DNA of 64,000 nt from Vitrella brassicaformis (GCA_001179505.1 CDMY01000989.1:62001-126000); one strand, 5' to 3'. Shown: positions 34,815 through 46,237, numbered from the stretch's first letter. Made by a program: numbers and translations. Notes: generated by a model not told the origin, from the sequence alone.

Positions 34815-35327
34815 CGTTATCTTCGTGACGTGGTTTTGTATGTGTGAAGAGAGACAGAAGGAGGTGGTGTGTGCAGAGCGGTTGTGTCTCTGTGTGTGGA
34901 TAAAGAGGCGGATATCGCTGGCTGGACGGTTTTTCATCGACGTGTGCAGGCATCCGACAGTCATCCATTCGTCAGTATGGGCGCTAAGCAGCGTAGAGAG
35001 TCGTGCAGCGCAGTGTCTCGAGCGTGTGCATGTCTTTATCAGTAGATCGGCCTACAGAGTAGTGAGTGCGGCCGCTGGATACTCATCGACGTCACAACAC
35101 ATAGCACGCCGATGGGTTTCGTACTTGCTGGGACAACGCCTGCTTGGCGAATAACAATATCCGGATGGGGGTTTGAAATAATATCCGCCTGTTGGTAACG
35201 CACTTTTGAATCGAGTTCTTCAAGCAGCTTTTCGCCGTCGCTTCGCTTTTTCCCCCGCTTTTTGTTCTTCTTCCCTCGGCGTTTTCCCTCCTTCCCCTCC
35301 CTCCGCTCCCTCTCAGCAGCAGCCACG
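34815..35327. other. intergenic region entering the segmental duplication
   Basis: From about 35005 the sequence resembles 39760-40067: GTGTCTTTAT, GCTTGGCGA, TCCGCCTGT and GTTCTTCTTCCCTCGGCG occur in the same order. This is the duplicated promoter and 5' UTR of the gene at 35328. No exon is supported. Confidence 0.6.
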
Positions 35328-36958
35328 ATGCGCGTGTGTGCCCTCATTGCCATCAGCCTGCTCCTCGCCACCTCAGGTGCGACTGCAGACACGACAGCGG
35401 CACAGTGGATCACTGCAGACGTGCCAGCACATCCGTTCTCTGCGACTCTGTCCCTCTGTATCTGCCTGTGGTCCCTCGCCCCCTCTGTCTGTCTGTCTGT
35501 CCGTGCGTGTCAGTGTCGGTGGTGGTGTGTGAAGCCCAGAAGCACCAGCAGCATCAGCAGGAGGTGGCCTCCCTCGTGCGGTCTCTTCGGGAGCTCTCAG
35601 AAGATCCTGGCCTGGAGGACACGCCACCTTCCCCAGAAGACGAGGCCACTGCTCCCGACGACGATGAAGACTCGTCAGAAGACAGTGAGCACTGAATCTC
35701 GTGGCTGGCTGCCAAGCATCCCCCAGATACCGCACCTCTCCCTCTCTCCCCCCTCCCTTCTCTCTCTGTGTGTGTGTGTGTGTTCTGTGTGCAGGTGCCA
35801 TATCGCCTGCTGATGATGCGGACTCAGCGTCGTGGGTGGCGCTGACCAAAGGGAAGTGGGGGATCGATGAGAAGGTGGAAAAGGCATTGAATGTGTTCAT
35901 CGCCAAGATGCTGGCGTACGCGTACAAGTTCAAGAACCTAGGCTACTTCTTCCACCACAGTGATGTCCAGTAAGCAGACGAGCACCACACAGAGATGGAG
36001 GGAGGTTAGATGTTGACACGTGTCTGTATCCGTCTGTGTGTCTGCATCTGTGTGTGTGTGTGTGTGGTGTGTGAGCAGTCTAAGGGCTTCGAGGCCTTTT
36101 GCAAGTACCTGTTTTTTATCATCGTAGTCAAAGTCGAGATCACCATCGAGTTCCTCCATGGGTACGTACGTCCCTGCGCACATGTGCACGCGTCAACCAC
36201 CACAACACACACACACACACACACACGGGCAGCCGTCGTAGTGGTTTCTCTCTCTTTCTGCCTCTGTGTGTCAGTTGTCACGGCGATTATTATCCCAAGT
36301 CCGTTGCGTACTACAACTACCCTAAGGACAAGTACAAGCCCATGCCGTCGATTCAGAACCTGTTCACGACGTACGCAGAATACTACGACTCGTACCTGAC
36401 GGTAAGGGGGAAGGGGAGAGGGACCGACACACACTCTTGACGGATACGATGCGTGTGTTCATTCAGGTGTATGACGGGTGCAAGGGGGATAACCAGTGCA
36501 TCCACTTCCTCGAGAAACACTTCCTCAGCAAACTGGTTCGTGTGACACACACACACACACACACACACATGCATCCTCTCACCTTGTGTGTCCCCCCCTC
36601 CCCCATTCTCTGTGTGTCTCGAAAAAGGTCGTCGTCATTAAGTTCATATATGGAATCATCATCAAGATCTACCATTACGGCAGTCTGAAACTCGGCATCG
36701 TGGCCATCGACCGTTACCTTTACAAGAAGTTTGGCTGTTACGGTACTGCACACACACAAAACGAGTGGGGGTTGCTTTCATTTGTGTGCCTTGGCGTGTG
36801 TAGGTAGCAACAAGGGCGGCAAATGGTGCAACACCGGCTACTGCCCGAAGGGCAATGAGATAGGCGAGCAGGGTATGGGCATCACGGGTACGCCTGCGAT
36901 AGCCATGGCTGTTGATGAGGCACCCGAGGACGCGCTTGATGGAGAAGAAGTCGACTAA
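35328..36958 (+). CDS. secreted helical protein, copy A, unknown family
   Basis: Exon 1 (35328-35376) encodes a signal peptide (MRVCALIAISLLLATSG). Further exons: 35514-35684, 35795-35964, 36079-36161, 36275-36401, 36467-36535, 36628-36742 and 36804-36958. After an acidic Ser/Glu-rich stretch, the protein has amphipathic segments (VFIAKMLAYAYKFKNLGYFF), a hydrophobic one (KYLFFIIVVKVEITIEFLHG) and Cys/Tyr-rich parts (CHGDYYPKSVAYYNYPKD, CKGDNQCIHFLEKHF). The junction after exon 3 is odd. The donor at 35970, which matches the copy-B position, would shift the frame. A weaker donor at 35965 keeps it open (312 residues). Copy A is one base shorter than copy B at the start of exon 4. I do not recognise the family; a secreted or vacuolar role is inference. 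Confidence 0.6.
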
Positions 36959-38059
36959 GTCGATGTGATATCTTCGGACGTCGAGCACTGAGTGACCTAC
37001 ATGCTTGTTGGCCGCCTTTTTCCTACTTTCTGGCCGCCGGGTGGTCGGTCTCCTTTAGTGCTGTGTCGTTTCTGCCTCATGACGGTGGGTGTAGTGTGGT
37101 GGGCAACGTCCTAGTCTTCCTAGTCAGCCTCTCGATGAATGGATGAATGGATGGATGGATGGTGTGTGTGGCGGCCAGCTGTCTGTGTGCGTAGTGAGTG
37201 TGCGTCCCCTGTGCCATGCAGACTTATGGCTTCGTCTTTGAGTGCTTCCTATGTTTGTGTGGGCATGCAGCAAGGCGAGACAGGCACTAGTGCCGATCAT
37301 GAGCGAGCCAATTCGTTAGTGTCTGCGTGTGCGCATGTGTGCCATCAGCACAGTGGATGGATGGCTCCATTTGCAAGACGGCCATGTGTGCGCTGGCTGA
37401 TGCGCTTGTGGGTCTTAGTCCCTTTGTGTCTTTTCCCTCCCCCTTACACACACATACTTACATGTGTACACTTATCTGTACATGTACGACGCTTACGTAT
37501 ATGTAATTGTGTCCTATATACATACCGCTGTGTGTCTGGGGGGCCTGTGTGTGATTGCTATTTGTATGTCAACAGCTCCGGCGAAGGGCATTTATGTCAG
37601 CCAGTGCGGACACAAGAGGAAGAGAAACGAAGAGAGGGCTTTTTGGCCGTGGACACGGGCGGGCAGACAGACCACAATGTGTACACATGCCGTATACCGC
37701 CTGTCTGTATTTATAGGTGGAGCCTTTTTCGACTGCCTGCAATGTCGGGACTTTCTTCCCCCTTTTCTGCCTTATCGCTCACTCAAGTGTCTTCATCATC
37801 ATGGTGCATGACAGGGTGCAGAGAGGGGTAATCATGCACATCGTTGACTTATCTACATGCCGAAAGTGTGTCGTTCAAATCACTCACATGCACAGTGGCC
37901 CGCAGTGGCAGTCGAAGCAGCGGGCAACATAAATATGAAGTGTAGGCAGCGATTGCTGGACCTTACCCAACAAATCAAGAGACATTCAAATCGGCATTGC
38001 CTGCTTGGTCACACAGATGCACGCACACACCATGTCATACGTGGCCGTGTGTCTCGGCT
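36959..38059. other. 3' flank of duplicated gene, no exons seen
   Basis: This is duplicated sequence (compare 42310-43290) with GGAT repeats at 37138-37162 and an AT-rich patch near 37490-37525. No coding exon is supported. Confidence 0.5.
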
Positions 38060-38260
38060 CGCTCACTGCTTGGCGGATGGCACGGTGGGCAGCACGAACT
38101 CTTGCACATACGTAAGTCACACGCACACGTGCATACAGGTAGATGTCTCTGCAGTTGTGTCTCTGTGTGGTTTTCATGGTGCCCAGCTTCCTCCGCCTCA
38201 CTTCTCTCGGCAGGACCTTCCGCACGGAGGGCAGCGCCAATAAGGAGAGATGATTGATGT
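38060..38260 (-). pseudogene. remnant of RPA-like OB-fold gene exons
   Basis: On the minus strand, an exon-like piece (GAGTTCGTGCTGCCC, ending GCCAAGCA before GTGAGC) and an upstream piece ending CCGAGAGAA before GTGAGG match exon borders of the RPA-like genes at 54563 and 61159. Most of the coding sequence is missing. The same remnants occur in better shape at 43290-43813. Confidence 0.5.
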
Positions 38261-38633
38261 GTAACGATGCGCCGGGGGCCACACACGCGTTGGTCCACGG
38301 CACGAACAAACACCAACAGTCGATCGTGATGTAATGATAACGAGCAGCACACATGAATGCAATGGACAGACATGCAGACTGACAGACAGCCAACCAGCAC
38401 GGCGCATACATCCAGGCCAATCAACACACACTATCTCCAAACGCCTACTCACTGGGGGGCACCCTCAGAAAATGAGAGGCTCCCCAGGCACGAACATTCC
38501 AGCCCCATCACCCCAATGTCCTCTCTGATACAGCCAGTGCCACCGGCCCTTCCTCCTGGGCCGCCGCAGACACCGAACGAGGCAGGCACACTGACAGCCG
38601 AGCCCGAATCCATTGCTCGACTGGGCCAGACCT

Positions 38634-39770
38634 TTATCTGTCCCATCCGTCCCTCTTGTTGATGAGCTCGGCCAAGCGGCGAATGAAGCGATCGGCCTCC
38701 CTCCCGTAGACGCCGTCACACGTCACGATGAATGCCGTGAAGTCCATGCGGTTGAGCCGACACACGTCAAGATGGTGGTCCTTGTTCAGCTTCTTCCTCT
38801 CGCAGGTGATCGCGCCGGTGGTTTTGCCCTGGTTGCAGCGATCGACAGCTCGCGGCCGCCTGGCCAAAACCTCGACACGAACAGGTCCGTGCGGACGGAG
38901 GGGTTGTTGTGGACACCATCAGGCTCGTCGAGTGCAGTATGTGGGTCGGGCGGGTCGGGATGGTCAGGTGGGTCGGGAAGGGGAGGGGGATGAGGGTGGC
39001 TGGGACCGTCACAGGGAGTCACACCCAAAGGGGCGGCACGGGGGTCGCGAGCGGCGGCGGCGTGGGCGGTCTCCTTCCACACCGTGTGCTCGTACGCCAC
39101 CTTGAGGCCCGCCAGCTGACACAGACCGCCAACCTCGTGCTTGAGCCGGTCGTCTTTGGCATACACCAGCCCGCCCAGGGAGCAGCCAAGCGCGTGTTGG
39201 ACGGTGAAGTCGGCACCGCTTCTCGCCCCCTTTGGGAGCTCGCCGTCGCACTTGTCTGGCACGTCCTGGTGGGGCAGGCCGTACCGGTGGCACATGGCGT
39301 CACGGAGCTCGAGTGCGCTGAGGTCGGTGTCGTCCAGCTGGGACGGGCGGACGGTCATGAACTGCCCCGTGTCGTTGCAGCGAGCACGCTCTGCAGCCCT
39401 GGCCTGGTTGGGAGGGAGGCGGCCGATGATGGCTGTCGAGTCGTGGGCGAAGGTCTCGTGCATCTGGCTGCGATGCGCTGCGGCGGAAATGGGGGGCGGA
39501 GGTGGCGATGGCGGTGCCCGCCCGGGGGGCCTTGCGCGTGAGCCGACAGCGGTCAGTCTGCCCATCGAGTGGGGCCGGAAGGGGGGCGCGGAAGGACGGG
39601 TCGACAAGGCCGATGCCACCGTGGCACACAGGGTCAAGGAGCAGCCGCTTCATGTCGTAAGAGAGGGGCCGCGGCGTGCCGGCGAGTGCGGGCAGGAACG
39701 TGTCGGTGACGCAAAAGCGTAAAAGTCGATCGAGAGCGGCAGCTGAGGGACGTAGAGAGGTCTGCACGCA
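38634..39770 (-). mobile_element. degraded retrotransposon reverse-transcriptase fragment (C-terminal part)
   Basis: Read on the minus strand, three overlapping frames give consecutive pieces of a reverse-transcriptase-type retroelement protein. The first is LLLDPVCHGGIGLVDPSF (around 39600-39700), a GGxG motif that follows RT domains. The second is LSALELRDAMCHRYGLP, then CDGE and FTVQHALGCSLGGLVYAKDD (39060-39320), which resembles the HALxCxxGGLVxxRHNE zinc-binding element. The third is RADISVRGFW-like VRTDLFVSRFW, then FTAFIVTCDGVYG and FIRRLAELINKRDG (38640-38760). At least two frameshifts separate the pieces, and no start or polymerase core is present, so it is dead. It sits exactly between the two copies of the segmental duplication. 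Element class (probably non-LTR) is not certain. Confidence 0.75.
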
Positions 39771-40067
39771 GTGCCTTTGCGTGTCTTTATTAGCGGCAGA
39801 CCGCTTGCGTAGTAGTGGGAGTGCCGGCCTCTGTTATTCTGTTGTTACACAGTGTCATGACCTTAAAACCGCAGAAACGGCTGCTTGGCGAGGAACAACG
39901 TGCTGATGAGGGCTTGGATTATAATTTCCGCCTGTAACGGACTTTTGACCCCGAGTTCTTTCGTAAGTCCTCACCATCACTTCGCTTTTTCCTCCTTGTC
40001 GCTCTTTGTTCTTCTTCCCTCGGCGTTTTCCCTCGCTCCCTCCGCTCCCTCATCAACAGCAGCCACG

Positions 40068-40574
40068 ATGCGCGTGTGTGCCCTCGCCATCAGCCTGCTC
40101 CTCGCCACCTCAGGTGCGACAGCAAGGACACGACAGCAACACAGCGGATCACTGCACACGCGCCGCACACACATTCTCTGTGACTCTGTCCCTCTGTATC
40201 TGCCTGTGTGTGTCTCCCTCGCCCCCCCCCCCCTCGCTGTGTGTGTGTGTGTGTGGTGTCAGTGTCTGTGGTGTGTGAAGCCCAGAAGCATCAGCAGGCT
40301 CAGCAGGAGGTGGCCTCACTCGTGCGGTCTCTTCAGGAGGTCTCAGAAGAAGATCCTGTCCCTGCCGAGGCTCCCGAAGACACGCCACCACAAGAAGTCG
40401 CAGCCCCAGAAGAAGACGAGGCCACTGCTCCCGACGACGAAGAGTCGTCAGAAGACGGTGAGCACTGAGTCTCGTGGCTGGCTGCCAAGCGTCCCCCACG
40501 TACCTTCCCTCTCCATCTCTCTCTCTCTCCCTCTCTCTCTCTCTCTGTGTGCGTGTGTGTGTGCTCTCTCTCTG

Positions 40575-40609
<35 letters not shown>

Positions 40610-41769
40610 CGTGTGCGTGTTGTGTGCAGGTGCCATATCCTCAACTGATGATGAGGACTCAGAGTCGTGGATGGCGTTGGCCAACTCGAGGTGGAAGATC
40701 TCTACGGCGGTGGAAAGGGTTTTGAATAAGTTCATCGTTAAGCTGCTGGCCTACGCGTGGAAGTTCAAGCAAATGGCCTACTTCTTCCTTCACAGTGATG
40801 TCAAGTAAGCAGACGAGCACCACACAGAGGGAGGGAGGGAGGGAGGAAGACAGATGTCAGCAGACGTGCCAACATCTGACATCTGCATCTGTGTGTGTGT
40901 GTGTGTATCTGAGCAGTCTGGTGGGCTTCGCGGCCTTCACCAATCGCCTGTTTGTTTTCTTCGTAGTCAAAGTCGATATCATCATCAAGTTCCTCCACAG
41001 GTGCGTCGCGTCAACGACCACACACACACGGGCAGCCGTCTTATTGGTTTCTCTCTCTCTGCCTCTGTGTTAGTCGTCACGGCAATTATTACCCCACCCA
41101 CCCCTCAAGACGGTCAAGCACCTCTTGGATAATACCTATGACATCTGGGGCTCGTACTCTTCAGTAAGGGAGAGGGGAAGATGGAGAGAGGGACTGACAG
41201 ACAGACAGACACACACACACACTTGGACGGATGCGATGCGTGTGTTCATTCAGGTATACAACTCATGCAAGGGGGACCACCAGTGCATCCACTTCCTCGA
41301 GAGACACTTCCTCACCAAACTGGTTCGTGTGACACACACACACACACACACACGCATCCGTCTCACCTTGCGTGTGCCCCCCTCCCCCATTCTCTGTGTC
41401 TCGAAAAAGGTCATCATCATCAAAATTATAAGGGTTATCATTAACAAGATCTACCAGCACAACAATTGGAAAGATGGCCTTGTGTACATCGACCATATCC
41501 TTTACATCAAATTTGGCTGTAACGGTAGGTGCACAAGCACAGCAACGAGTGGGGGTTGCTTGCATTTGTGTGCGTTGGCGTGTGCAGGCAGCAACTGCAA
41601 CAGTGAGCTCGGCGGTGGCGCGGCTGCGGGCGCGGCTGCGGGCGCGGCTGCAGGCAACCGCAATGAGATTGAGATATATAATACGTTGATGAATACCGCG
41701 ACGAGCACCGCGACGAGTGACGCGACGACTAGTTTCTTTGACGATCGCGATGTCGTAGATCTCGCTTAG
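40068..41769 (+). CDS. secreted helical protein, copy B (frame disrupted)
   Basis: Paralogue of 35328-36958. Exons: 40068-40113 (signal peptide MRVCALAISLLLATS), 40263-40457, 40630-40804, 40917-41000, 41074-41163, 41254-41322, 41410-41524 and 41588-41769. Here the exon 3/4 junction keeps the frame (LVGFAAFTNRLFVFFVVKV). Exon 5, however, is 37 bases shorter than in copy A (90 versus 127). The frame therefore changes after RHGNYYP. Downstream, the expected sequence (LLDNTYDIWGSY, CKGDHQCIHFLERHF) is intact only in the shifted frame. The last exon has Ala/Gly repeats and runs into the start of a 121-bp tandem repeat. Either a truncated product or a pseudogene; an alternative splice might rescue it. 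Confidence 0.55.
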
Positions 41770-42310
41770 ATATATAACAAACATGTTGATGAATTCCGCG
41801 ACGAGTGCCGCGATCTCTTTTGACGATCTCTTAGTGTAGTGTGTTGGGCAACCTCCTACCTAGTCTTCTAGTGTCGTAGATCTCGCTTAGATATATAACA
41901 AACATGTTGATGAATTCCGCGACGAGTGCCGCGATCTCTTTTGACGATCTCTTAGTGTAGTGTGTTGGGCAACCTCCTACCTAGTCTTCTAGTCAGCCTG
42001 GATGGATGGATGGTGATCTCTTAGTGTAGTGTGTTGGGCAACCTCCTACCTAGTCTTCTAGTGTCGTAGATCTCGCTTAGATATATAACAAACATGTTGA
42101 TGAATTCCGCGACGAGTGCCGCGATCTCTTTTGACGATCTCTTAGTGTAGTGTGTTGGGCAACCTCCTACCTAGTCTTCTAGTGTCGTAGATCTCGCTTA
42201 GATATATAACAAACATGTTGATGAATTCCGCGACGAGTGCCGCGATCTCTTTTGACGATCTCTTAGTGTAGTGTGTTGGGCAACCTCCTACCTAGTCTTC
42301 TAGTCAGCCT
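41752..42310. repeat. 121-bp tandem repeat array
   Basis: The unit begins GTCGTAGATCTCGCTTAGAT and recurs at 41752, 41873, 42063 and 42184. Spacing is 121 bp, except for one 69-bp partial unit inserted at 41998-42062. Copies are almost identical, which implies recent expansion. The first unit overlaps the last codons and stop (41767-41769) of the copy-B gene. The single-copy counterpart lies near 37080-37140 in copy A. Confidence 0.92.
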
Positions 42311-42387
42311 GGATGGATGGATGGTGTGTGTGGCGGCCAGCTGTCTGTGTGCGTAGTGAGTGTGCGTCCCCTGCCATGCAGACTTAT

Positions 42388-42525
42388 GGCTTCCTCTTTG
42401 AGTGCTTCCTATGTTTGTGTGGGTGGGTGTGGCAAGGCGAGAGAGGCAGTAGTGCCGGCTTCCTCTTTGAGTGCTTCCTATGTTTGTGTGGGTGGGTGTG
42501 GCAAGGCGAGAGAGGCAGTAGTGCC
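42388..42525. repeat. two-copy tandem repeat, about 69 bp
   Basis: GCTTCCTCTTTGAGTGCTTC starts at about 42389 and again at about 42458. The two units are identical through CAGTAGTGCCG. Copy A of the duplication has only one unit, so this expanded in copy B. Confidence 0.85.
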
Positions 42526-43289
42526 GATCATGAGCAAGCCAATTCGTTAGTGTGTGTGCGTGTGCGATCAGCACAGTGGATGCATGGCTCCATTTGCAAG
42601 ACGGCCATGTGTGCGCTGGCTGATGCGCTTGTGTGCGGTTTTCAGTCCTTGTGTCCCTCTCCCTCCCTCCCTCCCTCCCTGACACATACTTACATGTGTA
42701 CACTTATCTGTACATGTACGACGCATACGTGTATGTAATTGTGTCTTGCATACGTACATAAATACCGCAGTGTGTCTGGGGGGCCTGTGTGTGACTGCTA
42801 TTTGTATATGTCGACAGCTCTGGACGAAGGGCGTTTTATGTGCGTCAGTGTGTGAGCACACAAGAGAGAAGGAAATGGAAAGAGGGCTTTTTGGCCGGGG
42901 CGGGTCATGGATAGAGACCATGTGTACGCGTCGTCTGTCTGTATTTGTACGCGCTTTTTTCCGACTGCCTGCAATGTCGGGACTTTCTTCCCTTTTTCCG
43001 CCTTATGGCTCACTCAAGTGTCTTAATCATTCATGGAGCATGACGGGGTGCCTAGACGGATAAGTATGGACATCGGTGACTTACGTACATGCAGAGAGTG
43101 TATCGTTGAATCGGCATACGCACGCAAGCACAGTGGCCGGTGAAGCAAGAGTCGAATCAGCGGAAACCACAGATATATACACAAAACGATTGTATGCATT
43201 CACCCTAAACCAACACTGCCTGCTTGAGCACACACATGCACATGCACACATGCATGTGTGTCCGTTCGCTCACTGCCTGGCGACGGTGG

Positions 43290-43813
43290 GCAGCACCTTG
43301 ACTTGAAGTTGGTCAGCACAGACTCCTGCACATACGCACATCACACGCGTGCAAACAAGTAGATGTCTCTGTGTGGTTTTCATGCGGCCCAGCTCCCTCC
43401 GACTCACTTCGCTCGGCATGGGATGGTGAGCAAACTCGAGCACGTCGCTGGCCAAACAGGCCCACTTTGATGCTGGCCTGTTTGCACACAATAATGCACA
43501 GCACATGCTCTTCTTTTTGTCCTGTGATTATCGTGTGCTTACCTTTTCGTCGTCAGCAGCATGCTAAACACACGGCCCTGCGTGCCGACGTTCTTCCCGT
43601 AGGCCTTGACGGGGCTCCTGCGTGCACATCAAAAATGTCAAAAATGCACATAGCATCGCATTCAGTCTGCAATGAGAGGTCTGCGATTTGCACAGACGAT
43701 GCCGCTTACACACGGGTCACTATCCCCTTCATGGCCCTTCTCCCCACCCTCTGGCCCGGCCGCAAAGCGGAAATAGGCACCAGGACCACTGCACTCACAG
43801 ATGAAGCATACAT
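43290..43813 (-). pseudogene. decayed RPA70-like single OB-fold gene
   Basis: Minus-strand exons match the intact RPA-like genes at 54563 and 61159: 43710-43813 (SALRPGQRVGRRAMKGIVTR), then SPVKAYGKNVGTQGRVFSML, an OB beta-strand exon, then the exon with VLTNFK near 43290-43330. Exon 2 lacks one base and exon 3 has one extra base. The frame is therefore shifted only in between (ASKWACLASDVLEFAHHPMP in place of the KVCVFG-type strand). The final exon of the family is not found. Likely non-functional. Confidence 0.65.
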
Positions 43814-43869
43814 TACATACATATATCGACGCCAATGAAGGGCATGTCTCACATCAGATCAGGCTTGCT

Positions 43870-44340
43870 CTGATTGGTCAGTCGAGCTGCGTTGGCAGGT
43901 TGTGTCGCACATAAACTCACCGACGACAATGCCGATACGTAGCAAGGTACACGACCGACGAGGATGTAAGATGTAGGCAGCGGTTGCCCTGCACATATGC
44001 ACAGACACAAAGAGACGTCGCTGATTAGTGTGATTGGTTGCTGACTTGAGCATTAAATCATGTAGCCTCACCCAATCTGCTGCCAATCACACTCCTCGTC
44101 ACAATCCTCCTGCGTATACACAGACACAGACGTACACGCACAAAGAGAGATATCGCATCCATCCATCCATCCATTGACACAAGGCGGCAGCACCCATCCA
44201 TCCATGCAGATCCACGGCGTGGCGGGCGTGGCGGACGAGGGCGTCCATGTCCTTCTGCGGGCTGGGCACCGGCTTGGTCTTGCCCTTGGGCGGCCCAAAA
44301 CCCCCTCCTGCAGCAGTGCGAGGACGTATCACAGCCATCT
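43870..44340 (-). CDS. membrane-protein gene fragment 1 (TM-exon family)
   Basis: Minus-strand pieces: a Met-initiated basic exon beginning at 44338 (MAVIRPRTAAGGGFGPPKGK, then DALVRHARHAVDLHG), a short acidic exon (EDCDEECDWQQIG, about 44072-44110) and a hydrophobic exon (TAAYILHPRR, then TLLRIGIVV, about 43920-43990). The hydrophobic exon is related to ITAYILYL exons at about 44390 and 45680. Exon joins are plausible but phases are not fully resolved. Function unknown. Confidence 0.4.
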
Positions 44341-45480
44341 TACGCCATGTGGATGAGTATGTTGATTCATCACCGAGGCCGAGGCATTGAGGAAAATGTC
44401 AACAGATATAAAATGTAGGCAGTGATGTGTAGACTGCACACACAAATCCAAGTCATGGAAACAAGAATGTGCCAACTCGTGTCTCCTCTCGATGCATTTG
44501 GGGTACGACGCCTCGATGGGTGGGTCACTCGGCTGGCTGGGGTCGCCCCCTCGCGTACGCGACTGTTGTGGAATGGGGGCCGCTGCCGTTGTGGTGTTGG
44601 TTGTGGGTGTGGGAGTGGTGGTTGTTGTGTTGCTGGCCGAGCTGCTGGGCGCGTCAGTGGTGGTCGGAGGTGCTTGTGTTGTGAAGGCCGTCTCGTTGTA
44701 GCACCCCTCGAATACCTCGTCCTGCGGACACAGTGAGGAGCACATATGGGCGGCCGGCAGTCTGCTTGCACTTATGTTCATTCTCACGTACCAGGTCCAC
44801 CTCGGTGTAAAGGCGAATCGATGTCGCAAGTGTCAACACGAAAATCAGCAGGGACAAGATGCCCAAGTACTTCTGAAAGCAGGCAGAGCACAGAAATCCT
44901 CATCAAAGCCGTCAACGTGGGTGTCGTGCCCTCCTGGTAGAGTTAAATTTGCGCCGACAGTCGCCCTGTGTTCCACTGACAGGAAAGCGCATGCAAAGGG
45001 TCCATGCAGGGATGTAAGTTCGTTCGTGTGAGTGGGTCTTGTGTTTATGACTCACAGTATTTGACGCCGTTCTCGAGTCTCTCGAGCCTCTCATCGAGGC
45101 TGGGACCCTCATGCTGCTCTGCACACACACACGCATAGACAACACTGCCTGCCTGCCTTTCTGCCTTTCTGCATCTGCATCTCTTCCAGCTTGCCTGGCA
45201 GCTGCTGCACTGCATGAGACACTGACACTGTCCCTCTTGTACTCGTGGCCTTGGCCAGTGACCCCCTCTCCACCATGCAGTGCAAAAGCACATACACGAC
45301 AGACTGAAAATGACCCCTCCCTCCCTATCCCATCAGCCAGCCACTCTCGCCCATCCCTGCCAGGTCCCTTGCTAGCCCAGACCCCACGATTGCTGGAATG
45401 ATGCACAGCTTGATGAGCACGACGAACAGGAAGAAATGAACGGCATCTGGCCGGAAGGGTCTCAATGTCGTCCGACATAC
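44341..45480 (-). CDS. type I-like membrane protein gene, partial model
   Basis: Minus-strand exons include a hydrophobic one around 45350-45470 (AVHFFLFVVLIKLCIIPAI) and a short charged one around 45058-45120 (GPSLDERLERLENGVKY). Next comes 44792-44872, a clear transmembrane helix (ILSLLIFVLTLATSIRLY), exactly 27 codons between good splice sites. An exon starting at 44721 follows with a Cys, then a Thr/Pro/Ala-rich stalk, then CIERRHELAHSCFHDLDLCV and a related ITAYILYLL piece. A membrane-anchored protein with an extracellular Thr-rich stalk is the inference. Complete gene borders cannot be fixed by eye. Confidence 0.45.
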
Positions 45481-45589
45481 AAACGCACGTGTGTGGTGTG
45501 AATCTGCCTATGTCAATCTATTGCGTGTGGCTGACCTGTGTGTATCGACGATCTGCGCAGAAGTAGCATTGCAAGAAAATGAAAAACCG

Positions 45590-45995
45590 ACTCATGCACT
45601 CACGCGTCGCAGCCATCTTGCCCGTCATGTGGATGAGTGCTGATTTATCACCGAGGCCGAGGCGCCGAGAGGAACAGAGCACCAGATATAAAATGTAGGC
45701 AGTGATGGGTTGACTGCACACACAGAGAGAGTGATGTGGAGACACCAATATGGAACGCGCGTGTCTCCCACCAATTTCTCTCAGTGCATAGGAGCTGCAC
45801 GGCGTTGCCACGACGCGTCCTCCCACACCTCCTTCTGCACGCCCTTGGTGAAGGCCATGCAAATGTTCTTCTTCTCCTTCTCCTGGTCGTCATACTCGCT
45901 CAGCACAGGCAGCAGGAGCACCACCGTGGACACAATGAGCATGAGGATGGCGGCGATGGCGACGTTGGTTGTAGTCGCCCCAGCGAGTCCCTGCA
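45590..45995 (-). CDS. membrane-protein gene fragment 2 (TM-exon family)
   Basis: One minus-strand exon reads GLAGATTTNVAIAAILMLIV and continues VVLLLPVLSEYDDQEKEKK, MAFTKGVQKEVWEDASWQRR: a transmembrane helix, then a charged cytoplasmic stretch. It ends with a stop near 45784 unless spliced. The next piece (about 45595-45715) reads ITAYILYLVLCSSRRLGLGD, the third related ITAYILYL exon in this neighbourhood. Start codon not identified. Confidence 0.4.
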
Positions 45996-46237
45996 TCCAG
46001 GAACCGCAGACAAACGCCGACAAAAGGTCAACTGGTGCATCGCATTCGGTGTCTGTCACCGACGGGCAACTTCATGAGTGCCTGGCAGGCCAACACCACC
46101 AAACCTGCGCGCACAAAACAAAGATCATGAAAGCAGAACAGAACAACACGACCGCCGGACATAATGTGCATGAGAGCACGTGATTGATATGGATGGATGG
46201 ATGGATGGACGTTCACATGTGCATTGTGCTACGCACC

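Larger units (their letters stand above)
35005..38260. repeat. segmental duplication, copy A
   Basis: Copy A carries the secreted-protein gene at 35328 and its 3' flank. It is similar in order and content to copy B (39760-43500). Matching landmarks include the promoter, all eight exons, GGCGGCCAGCTGTCTGTGTG (37171 and 42331), AGACTTATGGCTTC, the GTACACTTATCTGTACATGT stretch and an RPA-like exon remnant at the 3' end. Ends are approximate. Confidence 0.75.
39760..43500. repeat. segmental duplication, copy B
   Basis: This is the second copy of the unit at 35005-38260, in the same orientation, about 4.75 kb downstream. It is longer because of tandem expansion after the gene (41752-42310 and 42388-42525) and because its 3' RPA-like pseudogene is less eroded. 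Confidence 0.75.

Noticed and set aside
37139-37831. Plus-strand open frame in the 3' flank of copy A
   Set aside because: It is Cys/Val/Trp-biased from TG-rich sequence, is not conserved as protein in copy B and has no splice context.
41752-42310. CRISPR-like array
   Set aside because: The units are long direct tandem repeats without unique spacers, in a eukaryotic gene context.
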